From NCBI GenBank assembly GCA_020002185.1, contig CM034537.1:8525615-8589614 (forward strand): a stretch of 64,000 nucleotides of DNA, read 5' to 3'. The translations under genes and the position numbers were made by a program. The DNA comes from Paraescarpia echinospica (lineage: Eukaryota; Annelida; Polychaeta; Sabellida; Siboglinidae). Under the pieces are notes generated by a model. That model was not told the origin of the DNA, ran no database searches, and was given only the letters and a program-made list of their open reading frames with translations. Below are positions 45,660-58,227 of this stretch, piece after piece. Each line of letters begins with the position of its first letter. Within the stretch, counting starts at the first letter, position 1.

Positions 45660-46600
45660 GTGTTAATTACATTGAATCATATCCTCTGTTAACATGTCAT
45701 GTAGAACACAAGCAGCAGTTATTATGTGAAATATGATAATTAAGTTCACATTCTGAATATCCTTGATTCGTCTGAATCTACACTTGAGTCGACCAAATGC
45801 ATTCTATGTAATAAAATGTGCCCGACATACAGCTGAATTTCGTAGAATTTGGTCATGATTCAGTGTTCTGTTATCTCTGAGCTGTGTAACAATGCAATGA
45901 AAGTAATGATAAATATCAGCACTGTCGCCAAGGAGTTATCCATTTATCTCCCAGGCGATGCTGTCTGGCACTGTAAATGGGTGATATATGAAACATTCTT
46001 GCATCGTTTACTCTACCTAGGGGACCAACAAGCACATCAATGAATTTGGCACTTTCATCAAATATACCTTGTAGAAGAACAGAATAATAACCCTTTATGT
46101 TAATATAGTCATCGCCATGGCACTGCAGACAAGAAATTATGATGTGGCATCCAACTGTTGCATCAATGATGTTTGAGATACCACAAGATGAGAAAATGTT
46201 TGTGCTGTGTTGTTTATGAATACTGTTCAGGCAAAGAATGTGCTGATATGAAAAATGGGGAATGTCCTGTATTATCTTTGCTATTATTCGATGTGTTGTG
46301 CTCTGTTAGATGTTAAATTAATCCGAAATTTCACAAAAAGTGTTTGTGTTTGCCATGTACCACAAGAATACGAGAGCTTTCTTCTCAAAGGGTACTCGTG
46401 GCATTCCTCCATATTCAACGGGTGTGTCGTGGCCTGTTTCGAGAAGAAAGTTCACAAAGTGTTTGAACTAGGCATTGTTGAGACACGTGTCTGCTGAAGG
46501 TGTGTTCGTCCATCACAAGTAACAGGTCAGAATGAACCGTCTTCACAACCATCACAGGATGCCGGTCTTCTCGTAGACGTAGAGCAAACAATCTTCTGAA
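45660..46600 (-). pseudogene. PIF/Harbinger DDE transposase remnant
   Basis: Minus-strand frames read IIDATVGCHIIIS, GDDYINIKGYYSVLLQGIFD and GPLGRVNDARMF, then FGRLKCRFRRIKDIQNVNLI and ACVLHDML. These are the core blocks of HARBI1-type transposases: D-x-CHI, DYxNRKGYYS, G..GRxHDARVF and ERAFGRLK. Stops and frame changes near 45940 and above 46260 and replacement of the usual GDSAYP segment show it is dead. Confidence 0.85.
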
Positions 46601-47699
46601 AAAAGGATTTACACACTTAAATTAATAATTCAAATTGTAGTAACACAAGTAATACATTTGTAAAGGGCAAAATGTTCTTATTTTATTTATTATCAAGGTA
46701 AATCAAATGAATCTGATATTAACATATATGTTTTGTAGCCTGAGCAATTCAGTGTTCATTTTATTAACACCCATGTAAAACTTACTGCAATTTTAATGTA
46801 TACTAATATGAGTTCTAATTAGGGATAATACTAATGTTATAGTAAAATATACAGTTGTAGCTCTGCCTTGGCCTAGGTTGTCACATAAAATAATTAGGAC
46901 TAGGAAAATAATGGTAGTAGTTAATATGCATGCAGCAATGCCAATGCAGTGTTTGCTTTTCTTCAAAATTTCGCATAAAATAATGTTTAAGTAAGGGCTC
47001 ACGCCATTAGATTTACAGTTTATAATTTCGCTAATGCGGGTAATGGTTGTATTGTATCTGTATCTGTATTTTGACTGGCAAAATGTCCTATGGACACATC
47101 ACGCCAGTGCGCATGGTGGCTCTTATGGATTAATTTTTTTACATGTTGAGCTAGACTAATCTCATATTAGTATACATTAAACTAAATTATAAATGAAGCG
47201 CCTGAAGAAAAAGAAGACGCGCAACGTCAATGGCCGTACGTAAGAACATATGCGGGCGATATTACAGTAAGTTCAATAAATGTTTCATACCTCGTTCTCT
47301 TGCGCTGCCATTCGATTTCGTTAATAATAGCTGTAGCGTATTTCATCATTGTAAAGATGTGGACATAGTATGCAAAGACTACTAAACAACAACGTTCAAA
47401 AATGTCCATGTTTATTTTGGTCAACTATCTCGTACAAGATGTAACTAATATCAACAATACTTGCGCATGCGCACTATGTGCAATCGCTGGATCGCTCTGC
47501 TGGTAGGCGTGGTGGTGAACACGAGTGGTGAATACGACTTCACGAGGTGATTGGAACGCAGCATTAGTTGCCGAGCATAGGGACCATTCTGAAATCATTG
47601 TTCGTATGGCGGCCATCTTTTAATACAATATGGCAGACACTTGAAATTCTCATAACAGAAGTGGATTCCTAGCCTCTACAGATGTTGGTTTATGCACCA

Positions 47700-48179
47700 T
47701 AAGAATGTTTCTGGGTTGAATATAAGCTTGAAAAGGCAAATTCCTGATAAACACATATTTTTTATCTTTGACCTTGACTTGACCTTGATCTTGGCCTTCA
47801 AAACCGGGCAGCCCCTTTCAAAAGTTATGTATGGTCATAAGGTATATGTGTGCAAAATATTTTGTTTGGGGCCTCTGTGGAAATTGCCCTGATAAAAAAT
47901 TTACTCGTTTGGCGGCCATTTTGAATTTATGCAAATTATTAAATCATCCTGTGGAAAGGACTATTTTCAAAATATAAAGCAGTGTTTCAAAACATTCAAA
48001 AATATTATTTATATGTCGAGATATTAGACTCTTTGATCCGACCTTGACCTAGACCTTTAAAATCGGGCAACCCCCGCTCAAAAGTTTTGTATGGTCCTAA
48101 GGTATATCTGTGCCAAATTTGGTGCTTTGTTCCAGCGTGTCACGATTTCACTAAAATTTGGACTTCAGCGACTCCACTA
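47700..48179. mobile_element. Roughly 480-bp inverted repeat, right copy
   Basis: Reverse-complement counterpart of 42491-42965. It contains GACCTTGACTTGACCTTGAT, CGGGCAGCCCC, GCCAAATTTGGTGCTTTGTT and CCAGCGTGTCACGAT and ends GCGACTCCACTA. Confidence 0.75.
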
Positions 48180-49093
48180 TTACAACGGTGTCTTTGCAAT
48201 GATCCTCGGAATTTTCTTTCTCGTCCAGTTATTCGTAAACAAGGGAAGAAAGCCATAATATAATTTGGTTGAATAACTCTACATTTAATTTGCCACGATA
48301 CGGTGCTTTCCTGCATGTTCTTGGGTCATTTATAATTTAGATAAACTAATGTCCGTCCTTTCTGTGAGGCTCTGCGGTGGTGTTCAGACTGTCTGCATGG
48401 TGCTTCTTTAAAGGCTGAAAGATTACGTTGAGTCGTCTGTGTTTATAACTCGTTATAAATGTCCGTGCAATCTCTAACTTCTTTGCCTCGTTATAAAACT
48501 GTCAAAGTGTATACAGCTAGTCCAATCTCTTTTATGTTCTAGTTGAACTCATCTCTTGACCGTATGCTACTCCGTGTTGGGATGTTCCATACTTTTATTC
48601 AACCTCAAGAACTTAGAGTTCTCACATTGCCGTTTTACTCGCTGTTTTCTCATTGACAGCTTTCCACCAGTCTTCACATGGCCACATTTTGTGCTTCTTC
48701 TGAATGTTGCCTCGAACCACTGGCGGAATTATGTAGTGGGGGCGATGTAACAAATGAACCAGCGGCACTTTTTGGGAGCTCCATTTTAACTTTTGGAAGG
48801 CTTGTTTTTTTTCAGAAACAGTCGCACGTGAATTATTTATATGTGGTGGATCACACAAATTCTGAACACATAAAAAAAGCATTGTTCGTTCATGCAATCG
48901 TCACATGCCCATGATTGCATTTCGTTTTTCAAACATGTGGCAGTAACGAGATGATGTCGTACACCTTCGATCGCTGCCTAAATTGTCTTCTGGCGTTCAG
49001 TTATAAGGTAGATCAAAGAAGGCTCGGGTTGGACAGTTGGCGACCAAACTCGGAGCTCTTGTTCCCTTCTGCCAGCAGGTGCATAGTTGAGGA
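48180..49093. other. No supported gene
   Basis: Overlapping open frames on both strands at 48556-48914, up to 91 codons, lack a recognisable domain. No repeat was detected. Confidence 0.4.
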
Positions 49094-49336
49094 CGTTAGG
49101 GCATTATAGGGACTGTTTGGTTCAGATTCTTCCAAAAGCATCAAATTTGGGCCAGATGTCGCCCATACCATACTTTTTCGATTTTTGACGGGCGCCCTCC
49201 GGGGCCGCCATTTGGTGAAATCCAATATGGCCACCACTCGGATGCCCGTCAGAATTATCGAAATTGTATGGTATATGGATGACATCTGGGCCAAATTTGG
49301 TGCTTTTGGAAGAATCTGAACAAAAATATCCCTAAC
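49094..49336. mobile_element. 243-bp foldback MITE
   Basis: The outer ends GTTAGGG/CCCTAAC and inner arms GGTTCAGATTCTTCCAAAAG and CTTTTGGAAGAATCTGAAC continue as near-perfect inverted repeats through CCAAATTTGGCCCAGATGTC, CCATACCATAC and TGACGGGC to a GGCGGCC centre. No coding capacity. Confidence 0.9.
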
Positions 49337-49644
49337 ATCCCTGCCTAGCGAGAACATATCTTAATTATTAAAGAGGCACCGACGAAAGCCACCGCGTTAT
49401 GCAAAGAAATTGTCATCGACAGGAAAAAGTGTGCGACTGAGAAGACGCATATCCGGGGAGGGGAGGGGTCACTGCAAGCAGAGATGAGGCGATAACAGCT
49501 CAACCTCCTCGATCGACTCCACTGAGAGATGGAACTAGAACGCGTCCCATGGTCGGAGTGAACGACAATTTCGGGTCTTATAGACTTATATGGACCGCCT
49601 GGATTCGCCAACCAATAATTAGTATATCGATCACAACACGTAGG

Positions 49645-49770
49645 TAGGGAGGGAGGGAAAGAGGGAGGGAGGGAAGGATGGAGGGAGGGATGGAAGCAGG
49701 GGGGAGGAGGAGGGACAGATGGAGGGAGGGGCTGAGAGAGGCAGGGGAGAAAAGGGATAGAGAGGAAAAG
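49645..49770 (+). repeat. Purine-only tract with GGGAGGGAGGG runs
   Basis: About 125 bp almost free of pyrimidines on the plus strand, with many G3 runs one to five bases apart. The C-rich strand produces Pro/Ser/Leu open frames that are artefacts. The flanking 49337-49644 shows nothing recognised. Confidence 0.85.
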
Positions 49771-50038
49771 ACCGAGAACAACAGCGTGAGAAAAGTTGCG
49801 TGGGGGACAACTCATGCAGGTCGCGGAAGCATTGATTTATTGTTTAATAGATTACTATTTGTTTTGTATACATGAGGAGGATATACGTACATACATACAT
49901 TAAACTTTTAAACAGTGATGGACCGCACTAAATTGCCCCATGGGGATCCGTCTTGTCTCATTGTTTGGATTTTTGGGACTCATTTTTTTATATAACTCAT
50001 CTGGTTTACCTAAGTTAGTGAAAACAGTTTTACCATGG

Positions 50039-50146
<108 letters not shown>

Positions 50147-50820
50147 TTGATGTTAGTACATAATATGAAGACACTGTACGCAAGGCTCCACTGCAGCATT
50201 CAAGCTACATTAGGGAAGCTGGTTAAGGAGCCTGTCCTTACTCTATGCTGCGGGCACGCTCTCGTAAACTCAGTATTTATGGACAGGCTGCCTGCCAGAT
50301 TTACGTACAGCCAGTGCCAGATTTAGGGCAGAGCAGACGGGGCTGTTACCCAAGTGCCTTCCTTCATAAAACGTTTTTTGGGTAATTTAATTCTTTTGGA
50401 AAAAACTTTAAAACTGTTTTTGAGACGTTAATTGAGTGCTTCAATGAGCAGCAAAAACATAGAAATCTAGCACAGCGCAATACGCGCAAACTTAGTAGGA
50501 TAGCCTGGGTTTACATAGGATATCGGATCGGATTCACCACAAGAAGTAGGAGATACTAAAGCCACCTAGCGACTATTCAGGAAATACACGAGCGACCAAA
50601 ACATCGACTACAGCGGCAACAGGAAAAGGCATCAATCGTTCGATGCTCTAGATAATTTATTATTTATAATTTTCAGTTAATATTAGCAAAAACATTACAT
50701 GGAAAGTCTATTGTATATTGCCATATTTCTACTTTGCTGCATTTAATTAATAACAGTGTTATTGAAATTGGTACCCGAATGCATGTGTAAACATTAGCTG
50801 CTCCCTGGATGAAAACAACC

Positions 50821-51000
50821 ATGGCGGAAGGAGGCGGTGGAAAGGAAGAAGGGAATCCATTTTCGTTTAGAAAGTTTTTCAAGGACCAGACTGGAGACGA
50901 ATGTAACAGTGAAACCAACATTACAGACGATTTTGCGCTGCCTGACGTATCAAACACACAAACCAGGAAAACACCACGGAACCAACAGGAACGCAAACAA
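50821..51000 (+). CDS. ENTR1-like first exon or duplicated exon with NPFSF motif
   Basis: ACCATGG gives a strong start at 50821. The frame reads MAEGGGGKEEGNPFSFRKFF and KDQTGDECNSE, then DDFALPDVSN and a basic stretch. EEGNPFSFRKFF parallels GEGNPFSFKKFL at 58950 and vertebrate ENTR1 EANPFSFREFL. LPDV also parallels the LPDF motifs there. No convincing donor is seen; the frame runs into a MITE at 51075. It could be the true first exon of the ENTR1 gene, an alternative first exon or a pseudo-duplicate. The end is approximate. Confidence 0.55.
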
Positions 51001-51074
51001 GGCCAATGTGGCAAGTGTTCCCGGGGCCGGACCTCGGTTTCTATTCTATTTCTAGGGCTAGGCACTTATTATAT

Positions 51075-51472
51075 GTAGAATCCGGACCCACCTCGATTTC
51101 GCCGTTATAACTTGAGTTATGCCTAACTTTGACACCACAGTGCGTTAGTTCATTATTCAGCATTATCCCAGGCATATTAACGTTTAAGAATATCGCGTGT
51201 TAGCGGACTTTTGAGGCATAAATAGCGCCTCGGTTTGCATCAACATACGCCGCTATATCGCTCTTTTTATGAGCGCGATGCGGTAACGCACGACAGCAGC
51301 GGTGCAGACTAGCGCAAACCGGGTCGCTATTTGGGCTTCAAAAGTGCGCTAAGACACAATATTTTCGTAATATAATGGAAAGATGTTGAATGATTGAACT
51401 AACGCTCTGATGTATCAAAGTTAGGCAAAACTCAAGTTATGACAGCGAAATCGAGGTGGGTCCGGATTCTAC
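51075..51472. mobile_element. 398-bp foldback MITE with about 58-bp inverted ends
   Basis: GTAGAATCCGGACCCACCTC at 51075 is mirrored by GAGGTGGGTCCGGATTCTAC ending at 51472. The pairing continues through GATTTCGCNGT(T)ATAACTTGAG and CCTAACTTTGA with few mismatches. The interior has further inverted pieces (GCGCTAT...). No open frame. Confidence 0.92.
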
Positions 51473-53598
51473 ACAACTTCACAAGTGCCTATTTCTAATA
51501 CACGGAGACACCGTTCTACCATATACGGGCATCCACCATCTTAAATAAGTTTTCGAAAATGAGACTGCGAGTAAATAAAGACACGTGCGTCGATATAGAT
51601 AGCCATTTCTATGTTAATGTGCCTTTTCTTATGTCAGTTACAAGCACGTTTTGAGACATATATACATTCGTAAGTACCTATATGTTTATACAGTTTGCTG
51701 TTTATAGCATTAAGTTGATACCAATTTTATGCGATTTTGTTAAACATTATTAGAAAAAGTTGTTTTTGATTGGAAAGTTTACGACTATGGAATGATAAAA
51801 AACAATCGGTGACAGGCGCCACCGCCGACAGTTGAAGGCTCACAGCATGGCAATACGCAACAAAATTGTATACACAATGTCACATCACAGAACTTTGTTA
51901 TGTATTGGCAGCTTTACAGGAGTTGACTATTACGAATAGGTTCGTACAGTTTCGCCCGATAACGTGAAATATGTCATAGGTTTACACCTACACATAGCGA
52001 ATGTGCTACACCATCTTTAGTCCACACTAATATAAATGCATACTGTTGCATAACATTAATTTAATATCTCGCAAACATCGTTATGCCTCATTTCCTGTGA
52101 ATAAGACTAATGAAAATAGTGAACAGTATTTCTGATCTTTCAATTTGGGTGCATACAATTATACGAACCAATTATATTATCCACAAGTGGTAGAACATAT
52201 TTCTATTTTAACACATTGAATGATAAGGCCATTAATTTGTATCACAAAGAATTTTCCAGCAAAATATGCAGAAAAGAAAATGTCAAAATATTGGGTTGGT
52301 CATTTTAAAAAATCAGTCATGACAAAAGTAGAGAAGTTGTAAACAATATTTACAGATATATATTGTATTGCGTAGTGTAGTGTAATTTATTCCAAATTCA
52401 TCTCCATTTGAGCTTACCAGACCAGGAGATGGCTTACTATTTTATTGAGAAGTGATAAAATGATTCTTGAATAAACTTGTTCATATAATATCCATATTGT
52501 CTAGTTTTCAATCACAAAAAACATTTGCCATATTAAACAATCATCTAACATATATTTGCCCCATAGCTTCTCTCATATACTGGTATATGATACGATATGA
52601 ATTTATAGTTGATATGATAACGAACAATTTTGATTAAATTACTGCAAAGCTTACTTGCATCATCAGAATATTGTGACCTAACAAACATTCATACAATCAT
52701 AATATATGAAACATGGCATACATTCAAAACACTACACTAAACACTACACTAGCAACACTCCCTTGGCTTGGCTTCTCTAGCGGTACTATAGTTACGGTTC
52801 TTGTCCTTTTATTGTCCTTTCTCTTTTTGTCACTCATTTTCCTCTTGTTGCTATCCGTTACATTTGTCAAGGCCCGGGATGGATAACCACATACTCTTAG
52901 TTTCCATGTTCATCCTCTTCTTGTCCCTGTCCTCTGAAATTATAGTCTTGCGTTTGTTTATCAGGGTCCTGAGTTGTAACTACTCCTAACTATTTGGGGT
53001 GGAGGGACACATAGTTCAGGTATTGGTTTGTGTGTCTTATTAAATGCCACCTTCCTTTCTGGTAAATGTTGTATGTTATATATAGAGATGCTGACAATGA
53101 TGTCTGATAGGTGCAGTTACCTTTTGTATATCTTAATCATAGAAATATTCCATTCATCACATATAATATTATTACATTTTTTACTAACCTGAAATCTTGT
53201 TCATAGTTTAATTGAACAAAACAGTCCTTTGTTTGCTGCTTCCAATAATGTTTTCATGCATATAAACATAGCAAGTGATGCCTCTAGAATAAGATCACGT
53301 CTTTTTCAAGTGGGATGTTAAATCTACCAATTCGTTTGCACATCGCCAATCCGGTTCTTTTAGGCCCAGATGTGTAATGTGTCAATAGTTTAACTAGTGT
53401 GCACAGTCGGTTTAATAAAAAAGTGCTTACTTGTTTTTTAATCATCAATAAAAAGGTTTGTCGTTACACCGGGTATACCTGATGAAAGTCAATTGCGCTG
53501 TCGACCTCCTGGGCCATTTCGGTCACGTGCTTTACGCGAGATCGGCATCTCACGCATTCGAAAACAATAACAACACACACGTGCTTTGGTGTATCAAG
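51473..53598. other. No supported gene
   Basis: AT-rich DNA with short open frames only. A CACGTG E-box and a CpG-richer patch occur near 53525-53570, upstream of the candidate exon at 53599. Confidence 0.4.
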
Positions 53599-53626
53599 AT
53601 GAAGATTCCAAAGTGGTTGTACGAAG
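53599..53626 (+). CDS. Candidate short first exon, phase-compatible with ENTR1
   Basis: ATG followed by MKIPKWLYE and one base, then donor GTACGT. Ending in phase 1, it would join the 58926 exon to read ...LYEDVKCKKSRGEG. The evidence is start, donor and phase only; translation could equally begin at the in-frame ATG at 58907. Confidence 0.25.
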
Positions 53627-56020
53627 GTACGTATTACACTATTGCAGTTAGCAACAAGAACGCGTAGCCGTGTATTAATTCAACGAGAATTGCAACTTGC
53701 GAACGTCTACACTCAACTCGAGGCTGACTTTAACGTCTAAATAAGTCTAAGCCAGTCACCATGGCCATATATATCAGCCAGAGATTCAGTCAGACGCTGT
53801 GACAACGAACATACTATTTGATATGTATTGTATTTAGTTACGTAGGTTCTTGTTAATAAGCTGTTATTGCGACAATACATATAGGGAATAGACGACGTGA
53901 GGGTGCAAAATGACAAGTAACATTGGTTTGACAGTAGGCCCCTGTTGATCGTGCAAGTAACTTAGTCACGGAGCATCCGTAATTTTGTGCAAGAGAACGT
54001 CAAACACGGGAGTATCATATTGGTGATCATAATTATTAAAACAGTGTTTTGTGACTTACATCTGGATACTATTACTGCAGAATGTTGTTGATTTGCATTG
54101 TAGTTTTAAAATAATTAAGATTTTTTATATCACAACCTTGATGATGATGATTTTATTCAATATAAAAATGTAAACGTGTAAATGCATAAAACATAAATAC
54201 AGCTAGAGTACACCATATATAAGGATTACACAAGTAAATGCTCGCACTTGTTTCCATTGTGGTCCTTGGTGCCTGGCTATAGTTTATGTAATTGGTATCC
54301 TGTGATACCTTTCAACTGACAGATGCCAGCTATTCTTGTGTATTTACCAATATGTGTATATATATATTCTCACCACAGCAATATATGAATGCATAATACG
54401 TAACATGAATTATGATATTGCTAGATGCCACACTGCAACCCAAGAATGGTAATGAGAGGAGGCAGAAGAGGAGCTAAGGCGGTCACCTGGGTCAGGGAGG
54501 ATATATAGTCTGCGGGAGGCCCACATATAATCAATTCAGGTAATTTAAAATTTATAACAATCAACCACGTATAAGTTATCAACAAATTTTAATGTGCACA
54601 TTTAATGTGCACATTTAATGTGCACATTTAAATATATATTTGTTTTCATACACATTTTAATAATAACATCTTGGACTTGGAAAACTAAGTTGACTTCTGC
54701 ACTTATATTATACCCACAGTGTATCAACACATACATATTAATACACCTTTAAGAAGTATTTAGCATATGGCGATGACTCAGAAATAAGTTTATAAAATAA
54801 ACTATTCATTTTTGAAGAAGATAGACATACATATATGAACTTTTCAATACTTGGCGAGGAAAATATACGGTTAGCATCACAATAACTCCTCATTTTGTTA
54901 TTTCCAACATTCACTTTGACCATTCAACCTCAGGCAGAACCTTCAAATGTCAAACATGAATATGTGTAGTAGTTACACATGGCAGACACTGACATGAATT
55001 TGAATACTGAAAACAAAACAAAAAATATAAATGCGCTTTACTGATTAGCAGAATTCAAATCAGTCTATAATATTGACAAAGATCAGGCATCACTGTAATG
55101 AAATTGAACAAATTTAAATTCATGTGATGACAATGAACACCTTGTAAAACAAAAATAGTTAACATTTTTCACCGTTTTAAAAAAGAGCATATTCTACTAA
55201 TGCCTGCATGCTGTATCAAGCCACCCTCTCCCTTCTCCGGAACAACCCTGGTAAACACTGACTGTTCCTATAATACCAACATGTATAGATGCAGCTGCAA
55301 TAGCACATTTCTTGCTGCCTTTTTTCTTGTGAAATGCTGCAGGTCACACATGAAACATTATTTTATATTTACTGATTATGACAATGAACAACTCCATAAT
55401 TATTTACTCCCAATACTACAATGATACCTGTTTTTGTTTACCGAATATATGCTTTTCTTTGCAGGAGATTGGACTAGTGTGCTTAGTACCACTAGTTCTC
55501 CAAGTTAATATACTGGGCAGTTGTATTTGTCCAGGATCTCGGACAAGATTCTATAACCATGCATATTAATGGTTTGTCATGTGAATGTCCACCAACTGAT
55601 CCCAATTGTGTCGTGTGTTGCATCCGTGACAGATCCCCCAGTGCCGATGGGGTGTACACTGGTTTCCAGGTCAGTCAGTTAGCTTGACTGACTAAAAACC
55701 AATGTAGAATGCAGGTTGCTCAACATACGAATATGGTGATGCCTGATTAGCTCTGCAGTTGGTGATGGAACGGTGGGTGCCAGGATCTGGCAGATATAGC
55801 ATGAGTCTTTGGGCAACAACTCTTGATGCTGTGAGACAGGTTCAGGTTCGAGCATTCTACTTTTCATGCCATGTTTCATATTTCTAAATTATTTTTTTAT
55901 CACTGATTTATATTTTCACAAATAATTTACATTACATTTTCACTTCGCATGATGATTATACACCTGTACACATTGTACTAGTTATGTTATAAACAACACT
56001 TGAGTAAAGTTAGTTCTGAT
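53627..56020. other. No supported gene; small tandem repeat
   Basis: Contains a 14-bp TTTAATGTGCACAT repeat, about 3.5 copies, at 54586-54632. Open frames at 55200-55879 on both strands are unrecognised. Confidence 0.4.
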
Positions 56021-56029
56021 ATGGTATAG

Positions 56030-56485
56030 TATCCAGTCCTCAGGATTGCTCAAAGCGCTTTACACTTTACTCCCTGGCAGACCTGTTAAATCGAACACCA
56101 TCTCAACTCATGTTGGAAGCATTCAGCCACACTGAAATTAATATGCGAAGACTATTCATACAAAATATCCACCGCTGTCTGTAGCCGGTACTCTTCAAAC
56201 AGCTGAGTAAACCTGAGTAACGTAGCATGTAGTGATTGTACATGTAATTCTCAGTCACATGGCGATGACCGTCTCAATTTGGGACGTAAAAGAACCACTG
56301 AGGACGACAAGCACCCTGGCAGTGACCACCCTCAGTGCCAGCATAGAAAGGTCGGCTTGGCGATAATGTTCTGAAAAAGGCTGACTAGTTGAATGAGACC
56401 TCATAAGATCATAACATTGTAACCACAATAATACAGACTAGTCAGTTAATAGAACGTTGCCGAGTGCTGGAAACAACTAGAACTA
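56030..56485 (+). mobile_element. Repeat cluster with second copy of the SINE body
   Basis: 56267-56340 and 56454-56485 match the body and tail of the SINE at 38041 (CTCAATTTGGGACGTAAAAG, GACGACAAGCACC, GAGTGCTGGAAACAACTAGA), but the tRNA-like head is absent. In its place lies sequence starting CTCAAAGCGCTTTACAC. About 110 bp interrupts the body. Confidence 0.7.
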
Positions 56486-56577
56486 GAACCCTGACTAGTC
56501 TAGTCACAATTATTTGCGAGTTGTAAACATACCGAGTATTGCATAAACTACACAATTTTCGAATTTTATATCATGAT

Positions 56578-56623
56578 GTTTTTTAACAAAGAATCATAAA
56601 TTATGATTCTTTGTTAAAAAAAC
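56578..56623. repeat. Hairpin with about 22-nt arms
   Basis: TTTTTTAACAAAGAATCATA and its reverse complement surround a one-base centre. A partial third copy occurs near 56735. From 56624 to 57089 only AT-rich sequence is seen. Confidence 0.85.
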
Positions 56624-57089
56624 AATTATGATTGATATAATTGTTTAGTCAGTAATTTTGTAAGTTGTAAACACAGAAGGCATGTATAAACTACAACTAG
56701 CATTTTACATCATGTGTACTAGTGTTGTTTTTTGTAACAAAGAATCTTGATAACAGTATCTGTTTTTTATATGTACCTAATATGTACCTAACATTTTTGT
56801 AACCTCTTCCTAATTTTTCTTTCTTTTTTGTTTTGCATTTTATGTGCATGTGATGTGTATGTGATATTAAACATTATTACATTATACACATCAAGTGCAG
56901 TGATTGTACCTGTAGTTGTATTGTGCTTTTCATTATTTTGTAGTCAATCTCATCAAATAGTTTCAATAAAATGTTTTTATTTTATGTTGCCTTTACTTTA
57001 ATTCACATGCATTTCTAACAACAATATGCAATTTAATGAGGACACATATTACTGCAAATCCTCATGCAGACAAACAAAACTATCACATA

Positions 57090-57291
57090 CAGGGGTGGAT
57101 CCAGAAATCGAGTTTGGAGTGGTGATATTGGAAGACGCCATAACTTCAGCTTATTATTATCACCTAAACTGGGTCACATTTCAAACGGTCTGGGAGGACA
57201 TAGTCGCGTGGGCCCATTATAAAAGATCTGCAGACAAATTCCTAAGGTCTAGGGGGGCACGTGCCCCCAGGCCCGCCTGGATCCGCCTATG
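57090..57291 (+). mobile_element. 202-bp non-autonomous DNA element with GGATCC ends
   Basis: CAGGGGTGGATCC at the left and GGATCCGCCTATG at the right are imperfect inverted repeats. ACATAC lies at both junctions (57085-57090 and 57292-57297). Near the right end GGGGGCACGTGCCCCC is a 16-bp palindrome. It is related to the element at 10737. Confidence 0.75.
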
Positions 57292-57372
57292 ACATACTTG
57301 TTTATTGCTTGTATTTATAATTTTTATAACAGGTTTCTGACAGAGTAACTACATTTGACAACACTCGTTTAC

Positions 57373-57430
57373 CTGAAGGTGAAGAGCTTTGATGCATACA
57401 TCTGCATATAGTGTTGACACACCTCGAGTT
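57373..57430 (-). CDS. Possible second exon of an unknown minus-strand gene
   Basis: 58 nt between acceptor TTTTCAG and donor CAG/GTAAAC. Joined in phase 2 to the 58271 exon it reads RTRGVSTLYADVCIKALHLQ. No family recognised. Splice-site evidence only. Confidence 0.25.
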
Positions 57431-58227
57431 CTGAAAATATGGTACATGTATTAATAGTCAGCACTGATTGTTTCTAACAATAATCATTTTAATGTACTTG
57501 CAAAAGTTGCAATGCAATGAACGACCACCTGCCAAATGCAACCAATGCCAACGGTCAAAAGCTATCTATCTATATATATCTATACATGCTATGGGCATTA
57601 ATTTTCACGGTATTGAGGGGCGCTGGTTTTCTGAATATAACAAAAACTCACAGAAGGGGCAATCAAAAAACCTGGTGAAACTACTGGAGTATTCTTTTCC
57701 TTGTAAATAATTAAATACCAAGATTACATACAATTACAATTGAATTCAAATTTAATTTTGAAATGTCCAATAATAGTAATTTTTAATATAAAAGTAATAG
57801 ATTAGTTAAATTACTATTACATTACTGTTATTAATAAATTATGTACACATTGTTTTTGTTCAATCTATTATTATTGGTTTAATAATTATAATTGTTACGA
57901 ATCATTTATAATGCATTTATACTGTTACTATTATCCCAAGCCTACTTAAGCTACTAGCTTTCTACCATAAATACGACATAGACATAATATATACGACATA
58001 GACATAATATAGTCACTATCATTGACATAGGTATATGCCATAGCGTCGTACTGTTAGCTGATATTAGTCTATAGTAAACACTAAAACTTGGCCCAGCCAG
58101 GCTGCCATTGCCATTGGCTATGACTAAAACGTAAACAATCCAATAAATTTAGTACAAGCAACATTAATATGTATACTCATACGGCTAAATATACGTGATT
58201 ATAGCTGAATAATTCGAAATTACTAAC
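57431..58227. other. AT-rich, no supported feature
   Basis: Includes a TACGACATAGACATAATA duplication near 57970-58005. Confidence 0.35.

Larger units (their letters stand above)
44485..47563. mobile_element. PIF/Harbinger transposon (3079 bp), degenerate
   Basis: The left end TGCTGCGTTCCAATCACCTC at 44485 and the right end GAGGTGATTGGAACGCAGCA ending at 47563 are exact inverted copies. The inverted match continues through CGTGAAGTCGT. TTA occurs directly outside both ends (44482-44484 and 47564-47566), the 3-bp Harbinger target duplication. The left terminal region also has internal inverted copies of ACTCGTGAA/TTCACGAGT. It contains a broken transposase on the minus strand. Confidence 0.92.

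Noticed and set aside
49345..49815. 156-codon Pro/Ser-rich minus-strand frame
   Set aside because: The central part is the C-rich strand of the purine tract, and the flanks show no domain.
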